NCBI GenBank assembly: GCA_902527045.1
Contig: CABZNL010000002.1
Location: forward strand, 62,001 to 126,000
DNA length: 64,000 nt
Direction of reading: 5' to 3'
DNA from: an uncultured Alphaproteobacteria bacterium
GTDB taxonomy: Bacteria; Pseudomonadota; Alphaproteobacteria; HIMB59
Shown: in pieces, positions 52,610 to 63,286 of the stretch
How the letters are laid out: every line of letters begins with the position of its first letter
Position numbering within the stretch: the first letter of the stretch is position 1
Notes under the pieces: generated by a model
Database searches by the model: none
What the model saw: the letters and a program-made list of their open reading frames with translations, nothing else
What the model was told of the DNA's origin: nothing
Program-made: the position numbers and the translations under genes

Positions 52610-53467
52610 ATGAATTATGTAAATAAAATTAAGTCACTACCTATCTGGAAAGGTAATATCTCTTTAAATCCCATAGAAGGAGGAATTACAAATTATAATT
52701 ATTTAGTCAAAGATGGTTCATCAGAATATGTAGTAAGAATGGGAGAGGATATTCCTGAGCATTTAGTCTATAGATCTAATGAATTAAACGTAAGTAAAGC
52801 GGCTCATGCTATTGGAGTGTCCCCCAAATTGATACACTTTGAGCCGGGTGTGATGGTTTTTGATTATATTCAATGTAAAACTCTTGATCCTGAAAGTGTT
52901 AGGGTCAACCTTGATAAAATTATACCCATCATTAAAAAAATTCATTTTGAAATGCCAAATCAATTAAATGGTCAGTCAATAATTTTTTGGGTTTTTTATG
53001 TAATTAAATATTATTCTAATTTTTTAAAAAAAAATAACTCAAGTCATGTTTTAATAATTCAAGAACTAATTAAAAAATCAGAAACACTAGAGAAATTATC
53101 TTCTCCTAGGGATATAGTATTTGGCCACAATGATTTCTTGGCTGCAAATTTTTTAGATGATGGTTCAAAAATTTGGGTAGTTGATTGGGAATATGGTGGA
53201 TTTAATGATCCATTATTTGATATTGGGGGCCTAGCTTCGAATAATGATTTTGATACTGAATTAGAAAACCACTGTTTAGAATTATATTATGATCAAAAAC
53301 CATCAAAAGAACTTCTCATAAGATATAATGCAATGAAGGCAGCAAGTCTCCTTAGAGAAACGATGTGGAGTATGGTATCAGAGATTACTTCAAATTTAGA
53401 ATTTGATTATTCTAAATACACCGAAGAAAACTTAACAAAATTTAATAACACTTTTGAAAGCCTTTAA
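52610..53467 (+). CDS. Choline/ethanolamine kinase-like phosphotransferase
   Basis: GGITNYNYLV, FGHNDFLAANFL, VVDWEYGGFNDPLFDIGGL. Confidence 0.85.
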   Translation: MNYVNKIKSLPIWKGNISLNPIEGGITNYNYLVKDGSSEYVVRMGEDIPEHLVYRSNELNVSKAAHAIGVSPKLIHFEPGVMVFDYIQCKTLDPESVRVNLDKIIPIIKKIHFEMPNQLNGQSIIFWVFYVIKYYSNFLKKNNSSHVLIIQELIKKSETLEKLSSPRDIVFGHNDFLAANFLDDGSKIWVVDWEYGGFNDPLFDIGGLASNNDFDTELENHCLELYYDQKPSKELLIRYNAMKAASLLRETMWSMVSEITSNLEFDYSKYTEENLTKFNNTFESL

Positions 53468-55899
53468 TGATTAAAAGTTCAAAAATTGTAATTATTGGTG
53501 GAGGTATAGTTGGTTGTTCAACAGCTTATCATTTGGCAAACTTAGGTTTAGAAGTTTGTTTAATTGAAAGTGGTAAACTTACAGCAGGGAGTACTTGGCA
53601 CGCCGCAGGTTTAGTTGGACAATTGAGAACAAATGCAAATATTACTCAATTATTAGGTTACTCTGTAGATCTTTATGACAAATTAGAAAAAGAAACTGGT
53701 CTTAGCACAGGTTGGAAAATGAATGGTGGATTGAGGTTGGCATGTAATAAAGAGAGATGGCAAGAGGTATTGAGACAAACAACTACTGCCCATTCTTTTG
53801 GTCTTGAGATGGAGCTATTATCTCCTAAAGAAGCACAAGATTTATGGCCTATCATGAATATTGATGATGTATATGGAGCTGCATTTCTCCCAACTGATGG
53901 ACAAGCTAATCCCACGGATATCTCTCAAGCTTTAGCTAAAGGAGCTCGTAACAAGGGAGCTAAAATAATTGAAGAAACCAAGGCTTCTAAAGTTGTAATT
54001 GAAGATGGAAAAATCATCGCAGTTGAGACAGATAAAGGAACAATTCAATGTGAAAAAATCGTTTGTTGTTGTGGTCAATGGACCAGACAGTTCGCTCAAA
54101 CCGTAGGTGTTAATGTACCTTTGGTATCATTTCAGCATCAATATTTAGTAACTGAAAAAATAGATGGAGTTGAGTCTAGCTTACCTACCTTAAGGGATCC
54201 AGATCGTTTAATATATTTTAAAGAGGAAGTTGGAGGCTTAGCAATGGGAGGATACGAGCCTAATCCTTTGTCGTGGGCAAAAAAATCTGTTCCTGATAAT
54301 TTTCATTTTTCTTTGTTAGATTCTGACTATGATCACTTTGAACAAATTATGAATAATGCTCTTGGTAGAGTTCCAAAATTAGATACAGCAGGCATTAAAG
54401 AACTTATTAACGGTCCAGAAAGCTTTACTCCTGATGGAAATTTTATTTTAGGAGAGAGCCCAGAACTAAATAACTTCTATGTGGGCGCAGGTTTTAATGC
54501 ATATGGTATTGCTGCAGGAGGTGGAGCAGGAATGGCTCTTGCAGAGTGGGTTGCTAACGGTCGTCCCCCGTATGATTTATGGCCTGTTGATATTAGAAGA
54601 TTTGGAAAACCCCATCAAGATTTAGAATGGGTGAGAAAAAGAACTTATGAAGCATACGCCAAGCACTACACCATGGCTTGGCCTTATGAGGAACATTCAT
54701 CAGTTAGACAATTTAAAACATCACCTATTTATGAAAATTTAAAAAAAGCCAATGCCTGCTTTGGAGAAAAAATGGGATGGGAAAGACCAAATTGGTTTGC
54801 TCCTCCAGGCACAGAGCCAAAAGATATATACAGTTTTAATAAACAAAATTGGTTTGAAGTTGTTGGTAATGAAGTTAAGGCAACCAGAGAGGCTGCTGTG
54901 TTGATAGATCAAACATCTTTTGCAAAATTTATTGTATCAGGGGAGGACTCTCAAAAAGCGATGGAGTTTTTATGTGCCAATAATGTTAATAAACCAATTG
55001 GTTCAACAGTTTACACACAGATGTTAAATCATAACGGAGGAATAGAGTGCGATGTCACATTAACTGTTATTGCTAAAGACACTTACTACATTATTACAGG
55101 AACTGGGTTTATGACTCATGACTTTAATTGGATAACCTCAAATATTCCAAAAGATTATAAAGTGAATGTAAAAAATATTACTTTTGATAATTCTGTTTTT
55201 TCCTTAATGGGTCCAAATTCTAGAAAAATCCTCCAAGGCCTTACTGACACAGACTTATCAAATAAGAATTTCCCATTTGCCTCATATAAAAAAATTAAAA
55301 TTGCTTCCATTGAGGTAAATGCAATAAGAATAACATATATGGGCGAATTGGGTTGGGAATTACACTTTCCAATCGAACAGGCATCGGATGTTTATGAAAA
55401 AATAATGGATTATGGAAGTCAATACGGATTAATTAACGCTGGGTATAGATGTATTGAGAGTTGTCGACTTGAAAAAGGCTACCGAGCTTGGGGCTCTGAT
55501 ATAGGTCCTGATCACACACCTTTAGAAGCTGGTTTGATTTGGGCAACAAAAATTAATAGCGATATAGATTTCATAGGAAAACAAGCATTACTAAATCAAA
55601 AAAATCTTGGAATAAAAAAAATATTTGCAGGTTTTACATGCGATGATCCTGAGCAAATTATTCTTGGAAGAGAGACGATATTTAGAAATGGTAAACAAGT
55701 AGGTTGGCTTTCTAGTGGGGGATTTGGATATACAATTGGAAAACCTATTGGCTATGGTTATGTTAGAAGTAATGAAATTATTGATAAAGATTTTTTACTT
55801 GAGGGAGACTACGAATTAGAAATAGCTACAAAAAAAGTACCTTGTAAAATTCATCTTCAATCTATCTATGATAAAGAAATGATTAAAATCAAATCTTAA
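53467..55899 (+). CDS. FAD-dependent dimethylglycine/sarcosine dehydrogenase-like protein with GcvT-type C-terminal domain
   Basis: IIGGGIVGCSTAYHLANLG, GSTWHAAGLVGQLR; GcvT-like FTCDDPEQIILGRETIFRNGKQVGWLSSGGFG. Confidence 0.9.
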   Translation: MIKSSKIVIIGGGIVGCSTAYHLANLGLEVCLIESGKLTAGSTWHAAGLVGQLRTNANITQLLGYSVDLYDKLEKETGLSTGWKMNGGLRLACNKERWQEVLRQTTTAHSFGLEMELLSPKEAQDLWPIMNIDDVYGAAFLPTDGQANPTDISQALAKGARNKGAKIIEETKASKVVIEDGKIIAVETDKGTIQCEKIVCCCGQWTRQFAQTVGVNVPLVSFQHQYLVTEKIDGVESSLPTLRDPDRLIYFKEEVGGLAMGGYEPNPLSWAKKSVPDNFHFSLLDSDYDHFEQIMNNALGRVPKLDTAGIKELINGPESFTPDGNFILGESPELNNFYVGAGFNAYGIAAGGGAGMALAEWVANGRPPYDLWPVDIRRFGKPHQDLEWVRKRTYEAYAKHYTMAWPYEEHSSVRQFKTSPIYENLKKANACFGEKMGWERPNWFAPPGTEPKDIYSFNKQNWFEVVGNEVKATREAAVLIDQTSFAKFIVSGEDSQKAMEFLCANNVNKPIGSTVYTQMLNHNGGIECDVTLTVIAKDTYYIITGTGFMTHDFNWITSNIPKDYKVNVKNITFDNSVFSLMGPNSRKILQGLTDTDLSNKNFPFASYKKIKIASIEVNAIRITYMGELGWELHFPIEQASDVYEKIMDYGSQYGLINAGYRCIESCRLEKGYRAWGSDIGPDHTPLEAGLIWATKINSDIDFIGKQALLNQKNLGIKKIFAGFTCDDPEQIILGRETIFRNGKQVGWLSSGGFGYTIGKPIGYGYVRSNEIIDKDFLLEGDYELEIATKKVPCKIHLQSIYDKEMIKIKS

Positions 55900-56434
55900 G
55901 TTCTTTAATTTTAAAGAGTATATATTTAGTTACAATATTCTGTGGTTTATTAGATCTAAGCAACTTATAGATATCATTTTTTTTTAAAGAAACTATTTTT
56001 ATAAATTCTCCTTCTTGAGGATTAGAGATTTTAAAATTTTTAATCTCTGGAACTTTAGCCAAGTAGATATCTGTCATTTCTTCTAAAATATCTGGAGCAA
56101 TTATCAATGTGTCTAACTTTTTTAAAACTAAAGGTTTAACTCCTAGTTCTTCTTGAATCTCTCTTTTTATTGCTTCACGACTTGTTTCATTTTTATTTAT
56201 TCCCCCTGCTACAATTTCAAGAGGAGATGAGGACAGTTTGCTAAAATAATAGGTAGGTCTGAATTGTTTTATAAAATAAAATAATTTTAATTTTTCATTA
56301 TAGCATATGGCAGATACACTATTCCCATTAAAAACATAATTTTCTTTAATTTCAGTAGATTCATTTTTTTTGTCAAATTTGATATTTAGTTCAAAAAAAT
56401 TTTTATAAATTCTCTTTTTTTTAATATTTTCCAT
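55889..56434 (-). CDS. NUDIX hydrolase (ADP-ribose/GDP-sugar pyrophosphatase-like)
   Basis: Nudix box GGINKNETSREAIKREIQEELG. Confidence 0.9.
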   Translation of the reverse strand: MENIKKKRIYKNFFELNIKFDKKNESTEIKENYVFNGNSVSAICYNEKLKLFYFIKQFRPTYYFSKLSSSPLEIVAGGINKNETSREAIKREIQEELGVKPLVLKKLDTLIIAPDILEEMTDIYLAKVPEIKNFKISNPQEGEFIKIVSLKKNDIYKLLRSNKPQNIVTKYILFKIKELKI

Positions 56435-56487
56435 ATTTTTTTGTATCTTGTATCTTAATAAAGTTAGTTTATTTTATTGAAATTCAA

Positions 56488-57237
56488 ATGAAAGTTTTAG
56501 TTGCTGTAAAAAGAGTTGTCGACTACAAGGTCCAGATCAGGGTCAAAAGTGATAATAGTGGAGTAGAAACTCAAAATGTAAAAATGTCAGTGAACCCTCC
56601 TGATGAGAACGCAATCGAAGAAGCTGTTAAACTAAAAGAACAAGGCCTAGCTTCAGAAACTATTGCAGTATCAATTGGTGATGAAAAATCCCAAGATGTT
56701 TTAAGGACATCTATGGCGATGGGTATAGATAAATCAATTTTAGTAAAAACACAAAATACTTTAGAACCCTTAGCTGTTGCTAAAACACTTATGAAATTGA
56801 TAGAAAAAGAAAAACCAAATTTAGTCCTATTGGGTAAACAAGCTATTGATGATGACTCTAATCAAACTGGCCAAATTCTATCTGCTTTACTAAAATGGCC
56901 ACAAGGCTGCTTTATCTCAAATTTAAAAATTGAAGGCAATAAAGTTTCCATCTCAAGAGAAATAGATGAGGGAATTGAAAATTTAGAAACAAGTTTACCT
57001 GCTGTTCTCACTTGTGATTTAAGACTTAATACCCCACGTTTTGCTTCTTTACCAAACATAATGAAAGCTAAAAAAAAACCTTTAGATATAATTGATATTG
57101 ACTCATTAGGAGTAGATACAACACCTAGAATTAAAACATTAAAAGTTATAGAACCTCCTAAAAGAAAAGCAGGAGTAATGGTCAGTGATGTAAAAGAATT
57201 AGTTAAAAAATTAAAGTATGAGGCAAAAGTTATTTAA
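56488..57237 (+). CDS. etfB: Electron transfer flavoprotein beta subunit
   Basis: MKVLVAVKRVVDYKVQIRVK, NPPDENAIEEAVKLKE, GKQAIDDDSNQTGQ. Confidence 0.96.
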   Translation: MKVLVAVKRVVDYKVQIRVKSDNSGVETQNVKMSVNPPDENAIEEAVKLKEQGLASETIAVSIGDEKSQDVLRTSMAMGIDKSILVKTQNTLEPLAVAKTLMKLIEKEKPNLVLLGKQAIDDDSNQTGQILSALLKWPQGCFISNLKIEGNKVSISREIDEGIENLETSLPAVLTCDLRLNTPRFASLPNIMKAKKKPLDIIDIDSLGVDTTPRIKTLKVIEPPKRKAGVMVSDVKELVKKLKYEAKVI

Positions 57238-58191
57238 ATGGCGGTATTAGTAATAGCTGAGCATGATAATATTAATTTAAAATCTTCAACTTTAAATACA
57301 ATCACTGCTGCTAAAAAACTAAGTGATGATATTCACCTTTTTATCTTAGGTAGTAATATAGGCGAACTAGCTAATAAGTCTAAAGACATACACTTTCTCT
57401 CTAAAGTTATCAAGTGTGATAATGAAAAATTGAAAAATTTCTTACCAGAATTATCAGCGCCTTTAATTTCTAATCTAGCTGAAAACTATTCTCATATTCT
57501 TGCACCTGCTAGTACATTTGGGAAAAACCTTTTACCAAGAGTCTCTGCTCTATTAGATATAACTCAAATTAGTGATGTCATTGATATTGTTTCAAATGAT
57601 ACCTTTGTTAGGCCCATATACGCAGGGAATGCTATTTCTCAAGTACAAACTAACCAAAAAATTAACCTGTTAACCATTAGGCCAACTTCTTTTGAAAAAT
57701 CTGAAGACTCTGGTGGAGATGCATCTATTGAGGAAATTCCTTTTGTTGATACTGACCTAAAAACTATTTTCATTAATAGAGAAGTTTCAAAAAGTGATAG
57801 ACCAGAGCTTGGCAATGCAAGAATTGTTGTATCTGGTGGTAGAGGTTTAGAAAATTCGGATAATTTTAAATTATTATATGAATTAGCTGATAAATTAAAT
57901 GCAGCTGTTGGAGCCTCAAGAGCTGCAGTAGACTCTGGTTACATAGGTAATGAATATCAAGTTGGTCAAACAGGCAAAATGGTAGCCCCAGAACTCTATA
58001 TAGCGATAGGGATATCTGGAGCAATTCAACATCTTGCAGGAATGAAAGAAAGTAAAGTAATTGTTGCTATAAATAAGGATTTAGAAGCACCTATTTTTAA
58101 TGTTGCTGATTACGGTCTGTCTTCGGATCTTTTTCAAGCCATACCAGAAATTATTAAAGAGTTAGATCTACTTAATCAGATAGAATCGTAA
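57238..58191 (+). CDS. etfA: Electron transfer flavoprotein alpha subunit
   Basis: VVSGGRGLENSDNF, GASRAAVDSGYIGNEYQVGQTGKMVAPELYIAIGISGAIQHLAGM. Confidence 0.96.
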   Translation: MAVLVIAEHDNINLKSSTLNTITAAKKLSDDIHLFILGSNIGELANKSKDIHFLSKVIKCDNEKLKNFLPELSAPLISNLAENYSHILAPASTFGKNLLPRVSALLDITQISDVIDIVSNDTFVRPIYAGNAISQVQTNQKINLLTIRPTSFEKSEDSGGDASIEEIPFVDTDLKTIFINREVSKSDRPELGNARIVVSGGRGLENSDNFKLLYELADKLNAAVGASRAAVDSGYIGNEYQVGQTGKMVAPELYIAIGISGAIQHLAGMKESKVIVAINKDLEAPIFNVADYGLSSDLFQAIPEIIKELDLLNQIES

Positions 58192-58215
58192 TATTTAGTA
58201 TATTATTTAATTGAA

Positions 58216-59853
58216 ATGTCAGAAATTGTAAGAGAAGAGTTAAGCTATGATGTTGTGATAGTTGGTGCTGGGCCAGCTGGTTTATCTACAGCTATAAAAT
58301 TAAAACAGTTAAACACTGAACTCTCTGTTTGTATTTTAGAAAAATCCTCTGAGGTAGGGGCACATATTCTTAGCGGAAATGTTTTTGAAACAAAAGCATT
58401 GGATGAACTTATACCAAATTGGAAAGTTTTAGACTCTCCAGTTAAAACTGATGTTCGATCAGAGGACTTTTTATTTTATACAAATAATAAAAGTATAAAA
58501 ATTCCAAATTTTTTACTCCCAAAAGCATTACAAAACCATGGTAACTACATAATTAGTTTATCGAACCTTTGTAAGTGGTTAGGAGAATTTGCAGAAAATT
58601 TAGGTGTAGAAATTTTTCCAGGATTTGCTGCGAGTAAATTAATTTATGATGAGTCCAATCAAGTCATAGGAGTTCAAACTGGTGACATGGGTTTGGACAA
58701 AGAAAATAATCCCAAAGATAATTTTGAGCCTGGAATTAATATTAAAGGTAAAGTGACAGTATTATCTGAAGGATGTAGAGGTCATCTTGGAAAAGAAGCT
58801 TTAAAAAAATTTAATTTAGATAAAAATAATAAATCACCACAACAATATGGAATCGGTTTTAAAGAAATCTGGGAAATTAGTCCAGAAAACCATAGTTTAG
58901 GTAAAGTCTCTCACAGTGTTGGTTGGCCCTTGAGTAATGATATTTATGGTGGGAGTTTTTGTTATCATGCTGAAAATAATCAAATATATTTAGGTTACGT
59001 TATAGGTCTTGATTATAAAAATCCTTATCTATCTCCATATGATGAGTTTCAACAATTTAAAACACACCCTGATGTAAAAAAATTACTTCAAGGTGGGAAA
59101 AGAATTTCTTATGGAGCAAGAGCTTTAATCGAAGGTGGTATACAAAGTCTACCTCAAATGCATATGCCTGGAGCACTTTTAATAGGCTGTGATGCAGGAA
59201 CACTGAATATGCCTAAGATTAAAGGTTCCCACACTGCTATGAAGAGTGGAATTATAGCTGCAGAAGTAATCGAAAATCACATCTCTAAAAATGAGGATTT
59301 ATCATCATATGAAGATAAATTTAAAAATTCGTGGGTCTATAAAGAATTACATCAAGCTCGCAATGTGAAACCAAGTTTCCAATGGGGTTTAATTCCTGCA
59401 ATGATATTTACTGGCATTGATCAAAAATTATTTGGAGGGAAGCTTCCTTTTACTCTTCAACACAAACATGCAGATCACGAAACATTAATACCTGCTAAGG
59501 ATGCGAAAAAAATAACATACCCTAAGTATGATGGAGTATTAACTTTTGATAAACCTAGTTCAGTTTATTTGTCTGGAACTAATCATGCAGATGACCAGCC
59601 ATGTCATCTACTTCTCAATGATAAAGATTTATCAACCACATACACAATAGAGGAGTATGATGAACCTGCTCAAAGGTACTGTCCAGCGGGAGTTTATGAA
59701 GTAGAGTTTGATGAAGAACTTCAAAAAAAAGTTTTAAAAATTAATTCTCAAAATTGTATTCATTGTAAAACCTGCGATATTAAAGAACCCTCACAGAACA
59801 TAGAGTGGGTTACGCCTGAAGGCGGTGGCGGACCTATATACTCTGGAACTTAA
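58216..59853 (+). CDS. Electron transfer flavoprotein-ubiquinone oxidoreductase
   Basis: VVIVGAGPAGLSTAIKLKQL, GAHILSGNVFE, C-term CIHCKTCDIKEPSQNIEWVTPEGGGGPIY. Confidence 0.95.
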   Translation: MSEIVREELSYDVVIVGAGPAGLSTAIKLKQLNTELSVCILEKSSEVGAHILSGNVFETKALDELIPNWKVLDSPVKTDVRSEDFLFYTNNKSIKIPNFLLPKALQNHGNYIISLSNLCKWLGEFAENLGVEIFPGFAASKLIYDESNQVIGVQTGDMGLDKENNPKDNFEPGINIKGKVTVLSEGCRGHLGKEALKKFNLDKNNKSPQQYGIGFKEIWEISPENHSLGKVSHSVGWPLSNDIYGGSFCYHAENNQIYLGYVIGLDYKNPYLSPYDEFQQFKTHPDVKKLLQGGKRISYGARALIEGGIQSLPQMHMPGALLIGCDAGTLNMPKIKGSHTAMKSGIIAAEVIENHISKNEDLSSYEDKFKNSWVYKELHQARNVKPSFQWGLIPAMIFTGIDQKLFGGKLPFTLQHKHADHETLIPAKDAKKITYPKYDGVLTFDKPSSVYLSGTNHADDQPCHLLLNDKDLSTTYTIEEYDEPAQRYCPAGVYEVEFDEELQKKVLKINSQNCIHCKTCDIKEPSQNIEWVTPEGGGGPIYSGT

Positions 59854-60341
59854 CCAAAATCGTATTCAAAATTTTGTGAAGTGGCATTGATGTTTATTAA
59901 CTTAGCACCATGTTTGATATGAAAATGCGTAGCTATGGGCGTCAATGGTGAGAGAGTAATAAAACGATCAACATTGTTCATCTCATCTTTAACAAATTTC
60001 TTTGTATTAAAAATTGTCTCCTTACCCGCACCTCTTTTTCTTGACCAAACAGTGTAAGCAACAGCAATATGCCCATTCTTTTCATGGAAAGCATTTTTGC
60101 TCATTAAATCGAGCTCTTTCATAGTTTGAGGTACTTCATTGCAAAAAGCCAAGCATATGAATCCCTCAACATTCTCATTAGATTTTAAACCATATATTTT
60201 TCTTCCATAAGACGTCCTAAATTCATTGTCTATTTCAGGTCTTATGGGATCTTCACTAGTATCAACAGAGTCAAGTTCAACTAATTCCGCTTTAGATAAC
60301 CATGCAAAAAAATTGCTTAATCTTGTTTTAATTTTTTCCAT
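59850..60341 (-). CDS. Conserved hypothetical protein, possible GNAT-fold
   Basis: Intact 163-aa ORF in operon-like spacing with the acyl-CoA dehydrogenase; FITLSPLTPIATHFHIKHGAKLININ. Confidence 0.6.
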   Translation of the reverse strand: MEKIKTRLSNFFAWLSKAELVELDSVDTSEDPIRPEIDNEFRTSYGRKIYGLKSNENVEGFICLAFCNEVPQTMKELDLMSKNAFHEKNGHIAVAYTVWSRKRGAGKETIFNTKKFVKDEMNNVDRFITLSPLTPIATHFHIKHGAKLININATSQNFEYDFG

Positions 60342-60342
60342 T

Positions 60343-62112
60343 TTATAACCAATTGTGTTTCATAGATAAGACGTCCTCATCACCATTAATAATAATGGTC
60401 TTCAAGCTCTCAATTTTTGGAAGAATACTTGAAATATAAATACTAGATGTTGCTAGTTTTGCATTTAAAAATTCTTGGTCAATTTCATTATTATCTTTTA
60501 ATTCGATAGATTTATTAGCCGTTTTAATCATCATCCATCCACCAAAAATATATCCAAGCATCATCAAATAGTTAACTCCAGATACAGCTGGTCTTTTTTT
60601 GTTATTTGAAACTGAAACAATATGTTCAACAACTTTTTCAGCAGAATTTAGAGAAGAAGTCATTTTTTTTGATAATTCTTTAATCTTTGAGTTTTCAGAG
60701 TTTAATGAATCATCTGTTTCATCTTTAATCTCACTAATTAATTCCAAAATACTTTTTCCATTATCTCTTATAGTTTTTCGAAAAACTAAATCGTTTGCTT
60801 GTATAGCAGTTGTGCCTTCATAAATTGGAAGAATTCTTGCATCTCTGTAATGTTGTGCGATACCAGTTTCTTCTATGAAACCCATGCCACCGTGAATTTG
60901 TAAAGCATTAGAAGTTATTTCTATTGATCTCTCGGTCAGCCATCCTTTGATAATCGGTATCATTAAAGAAGATTTAGTTTCCCAATATTCACTATTTGAT
61001 GATTTCGACATATCCAAAGAGAAAGCTCCATAAATAGCAAGAGCCCTCATAGCTTCAATTTCTGATTTCATAGTAGAGGATAACCGAAGAACATCAGGAT
61101 GATTAATAATAGGATCTCCTTTTTTTCCATCTATTGGAATACCTTGCACTCGGTCAAAAGCATACATCTTAGATTGTTGGTATGCTCTCTCAGAAACAGC
61201 AAGTCCCTGAACACCTACAGAAAATCTTGCGTGGTTCATCATTTCAAACATAATGTTTAGACCTTGGTTTTCTTCACCAACTAAATAACCTATTGCCCCA
61301 TCTTTTTCTCCAAACTGTAAGACAGCAGTTGGCGAGCCTTTTACGCCAAGTTTTTTTTCTATCGATAAACAAGTAACATCATTTTTATTACCTACTGTTC
61401 CATCATCATTGGGTACAAATTTTGGTACTAAGAAAACAGAGATACCTTTATTTCCTTCTGGAGCATCAGGAGTTCTTGCTAGAACCAAGTGAACAATATT
61501 TTCAGACAAATCATGCTCACCATAAGTAATATAAATTTTTTGACCAAAAATTTTATAGTGACCATTTTCTTTAATAGCCTTAGTTTTAATAGTTGAAAGA
61601 TCTGTGCCTGACTGTGGTTCAGTTAAATTCATTGTTCCAGTCCAATGCCCAGATGCTAATTTTGGAATATAGAAATTTTGTTGATCTTCAGAGGCAGATT
61701 TTTGAAGGGCGTAAATGAGACCTTGAGTTAACAAATGACAAAGTGCAAATGACATATTCGAGCTATGCCAGATTTCATTAACTGCAGCGGATAAAGTGAC
61801 AGGTATTTGTTGTCCACCAAATTTTTCTTTTGCCTCTAAGCCAAACCAACCACCATCTCTCAAACTCTCATAGGCCTCTTTGTAACCTTTAGGTGTTACT
61901 ACTTTGCCATCATCTTGTCTTTTTGAGCCCTCATGATCTCCAGAAAGATTACATGGATCTAAAACTTCAGTTGCAATTTTTCCAGCTTCTTCTAAAACTG
62001 CTTCAACCAAGTCATCTGAAAATTCTTTGTAATCATCAACTTCTGATAATTTTTTAAGATCAATTATATTTTTGATTACAAAATTTAAATCTTTTATAGG
62101 TGCTTCGTACAT
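60343..62112 (-). CDS. Acyl-CoA dehydrogenase, large DmdC-like family
   Basis: MNLTEPQSGTDLSTIKTKA, GSPTAVLQFG, LQIHGGMGFIEETGIAQHYRDARILPIYEGTTAIQANDLV. Confidence 0.88.
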   Translation of the reverse strand: MYEAPIKDLNFVIKNIIDLKKLSEVDDYKEFSDDLVEAVLEEAGKIATEVLDPCNLSGDHEGSKRQDDGKVVTPKGYKEAYESLRDGGWFGLEAKEKFGGQQIPVTLSAAVNEIWHSSNMSFALCHLLTQGLIYALQKSASEDQQNFYIPKLASGHWTGTMNLTEPQSGTDLSTIKTKAIKENGHYKIFGQKIYITYGEHDLSENIVHLVLARTPDAPEGNKGISVFLVPKFVPNDDGTVGNKNDVTCLSIEKKLGVKGSPTAVLQFGEKDGAIGYLVGEENQGLNIMFEMMNHARFSVGVQGLAVSERAYQQSKMYAFDRVQGIPIDGKKGDPIINHPDVLRLSSTMKSEIEAMRALAIYGAFSLDMSKSSNSEYWETKSSLMIPIIKGWLTERSIEITSNALQIHGGMGFIEETGIAQHYRDARILPIYEGTTAIQANDLVFRKTIRDNGKSILELISEIKDETDDSLNSENSKIKELSKKMTSSLNSAEKVVEHIVSVSNNKKRPAVSGVNYLMMLGYIFGGWMMIKTANKSIELKDNNEIDQEFLNAKLATSSIYISSILPKIESLKTIIINGDEDVLSMKHNWL

Positions 62113-62114
62113 TT

Positions 62115-63206
62115 TTAGAAATACACTCTACTCAGATTTCTTCCTAAAGAAATAAGTATTTCGTGTTCATTAGTCTCAGTGTCATATGCAATATTCTCAT
62201 ATGATTGATTTATTCCTATTATCTCAACCGGCTTGCCCAAGTATAGTTTTTTCATGGGCACTTTGGAGACATCAATAGTTATAAGATCCATTGATACTCT
62301 TCCTAAAATTTTACAAGGAATTCCATCGATGAATACTTTACCTCTATTACCTCCACTTCTCAAATATCCATCGGAGTAACCAAAATCAATAGTTGCAATT
62401 TTTATTTTTTTATTTGTTTTAAATGTTTGACTATAACCAATTGTTTGAGATTTTTTTAAATCAGTTACTTGAAGGATTGGGGCATAGATACTCATAACTT
62501 GTTTTAGATTATAATTTTTTTTGTTGAAAGGACTAATTCCATAAAGACTCTTTCCAGGCCTAACAAAATCTAAGTGATATTTTTTATTCAAAAATATCCC
62601 AGCTGAATTAGCAATACTTAGAGGCTTATTGAATATTTTTGAAAAATTTAAAAGTTTTTTTAATTGATTATTACTCTCGTTTTTATTTATGTCATCAGCA
62701 GATGAAAGGTGCGACATAACAAATTTTATTTTTTTAAAGTTAATTTTATTTATAGTTTCTTCAAAATTTTCAATTTGAAATCCTAACCTATTCATTCCAG
62801 TATCAATATGTAATACGTAATTTAATTTTTTCGACGAATTTTCAATAATATCTAATTGTTCAGGACTATTAATTATTGGTATTATGTTTTTATTTTCTAT
62901 CTCTTTAACATCATTTTTTTTTATAATACCTGACAAAAGATAAATATTGATATTTTTATTGTTTTCGCTAAGTCTCAAAGCATCGTCTAATCTAGCGACG
63001 TAGAAATCAAAACAATTACTAGATTTTAGAATCCTACAACATTCTAATAAGCCATGACCATAACCATCACCTTTGATGACACTTATAACTTTGGATTTTT
63101 TCACATGCCTTTGAATAAGCTTGTAATTATAAGAAAGATTATCTTTGCTAATAAATATAGTTTTCTTGTTTATTTTAAAGTCAATTTGGGACAAATTATG
63201 TTTCAT
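62115..63206 (-). CDS. alr: Alanine racemase
   Basis: VIKGDGYGHG PLP-Lys motif, HIDTGMNRLGF, GRVSMDLITIDV. Confidence 0.93.
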   Translation of the reverse strand: MKHNLSQIDFKINKKTIFISKDNLSYNYKLIQRHVKKSKVISVIKGDGYGHGLLECCRILKSSNCFDFYVARLDDALRLSENNKNINIYLLSGIIKKNDVKEIENKNIIPIINSPEQLDIIENSSKKLNYVLHIDTGMNRLGFQIENFEETINKINFKKIKFVMSHLSSADDINKNESNNQLKKLLNFSKIFNKPLSIANSAGIFLNKKYHLDFVRPGKSLYGISPFNKKNYNLKQVMSIYAPILQVTDLKKSQTIGYSQTFKTNKKIKIATIDFGYSDGYLRSGGNRGKVFIDGIPCKILGRVSMDLITIDVSKVPMKKLYLGKPVEIIGINQSYENIAYDTETNEHEILISLGRNLSRVYF

Positions 63207-63286
63207 ATTATGAAAGAATATACTTCAACCTTTATGGCAATTACCATATATTACACCTACTATTATAATAGATATAGGAGGAGTAA

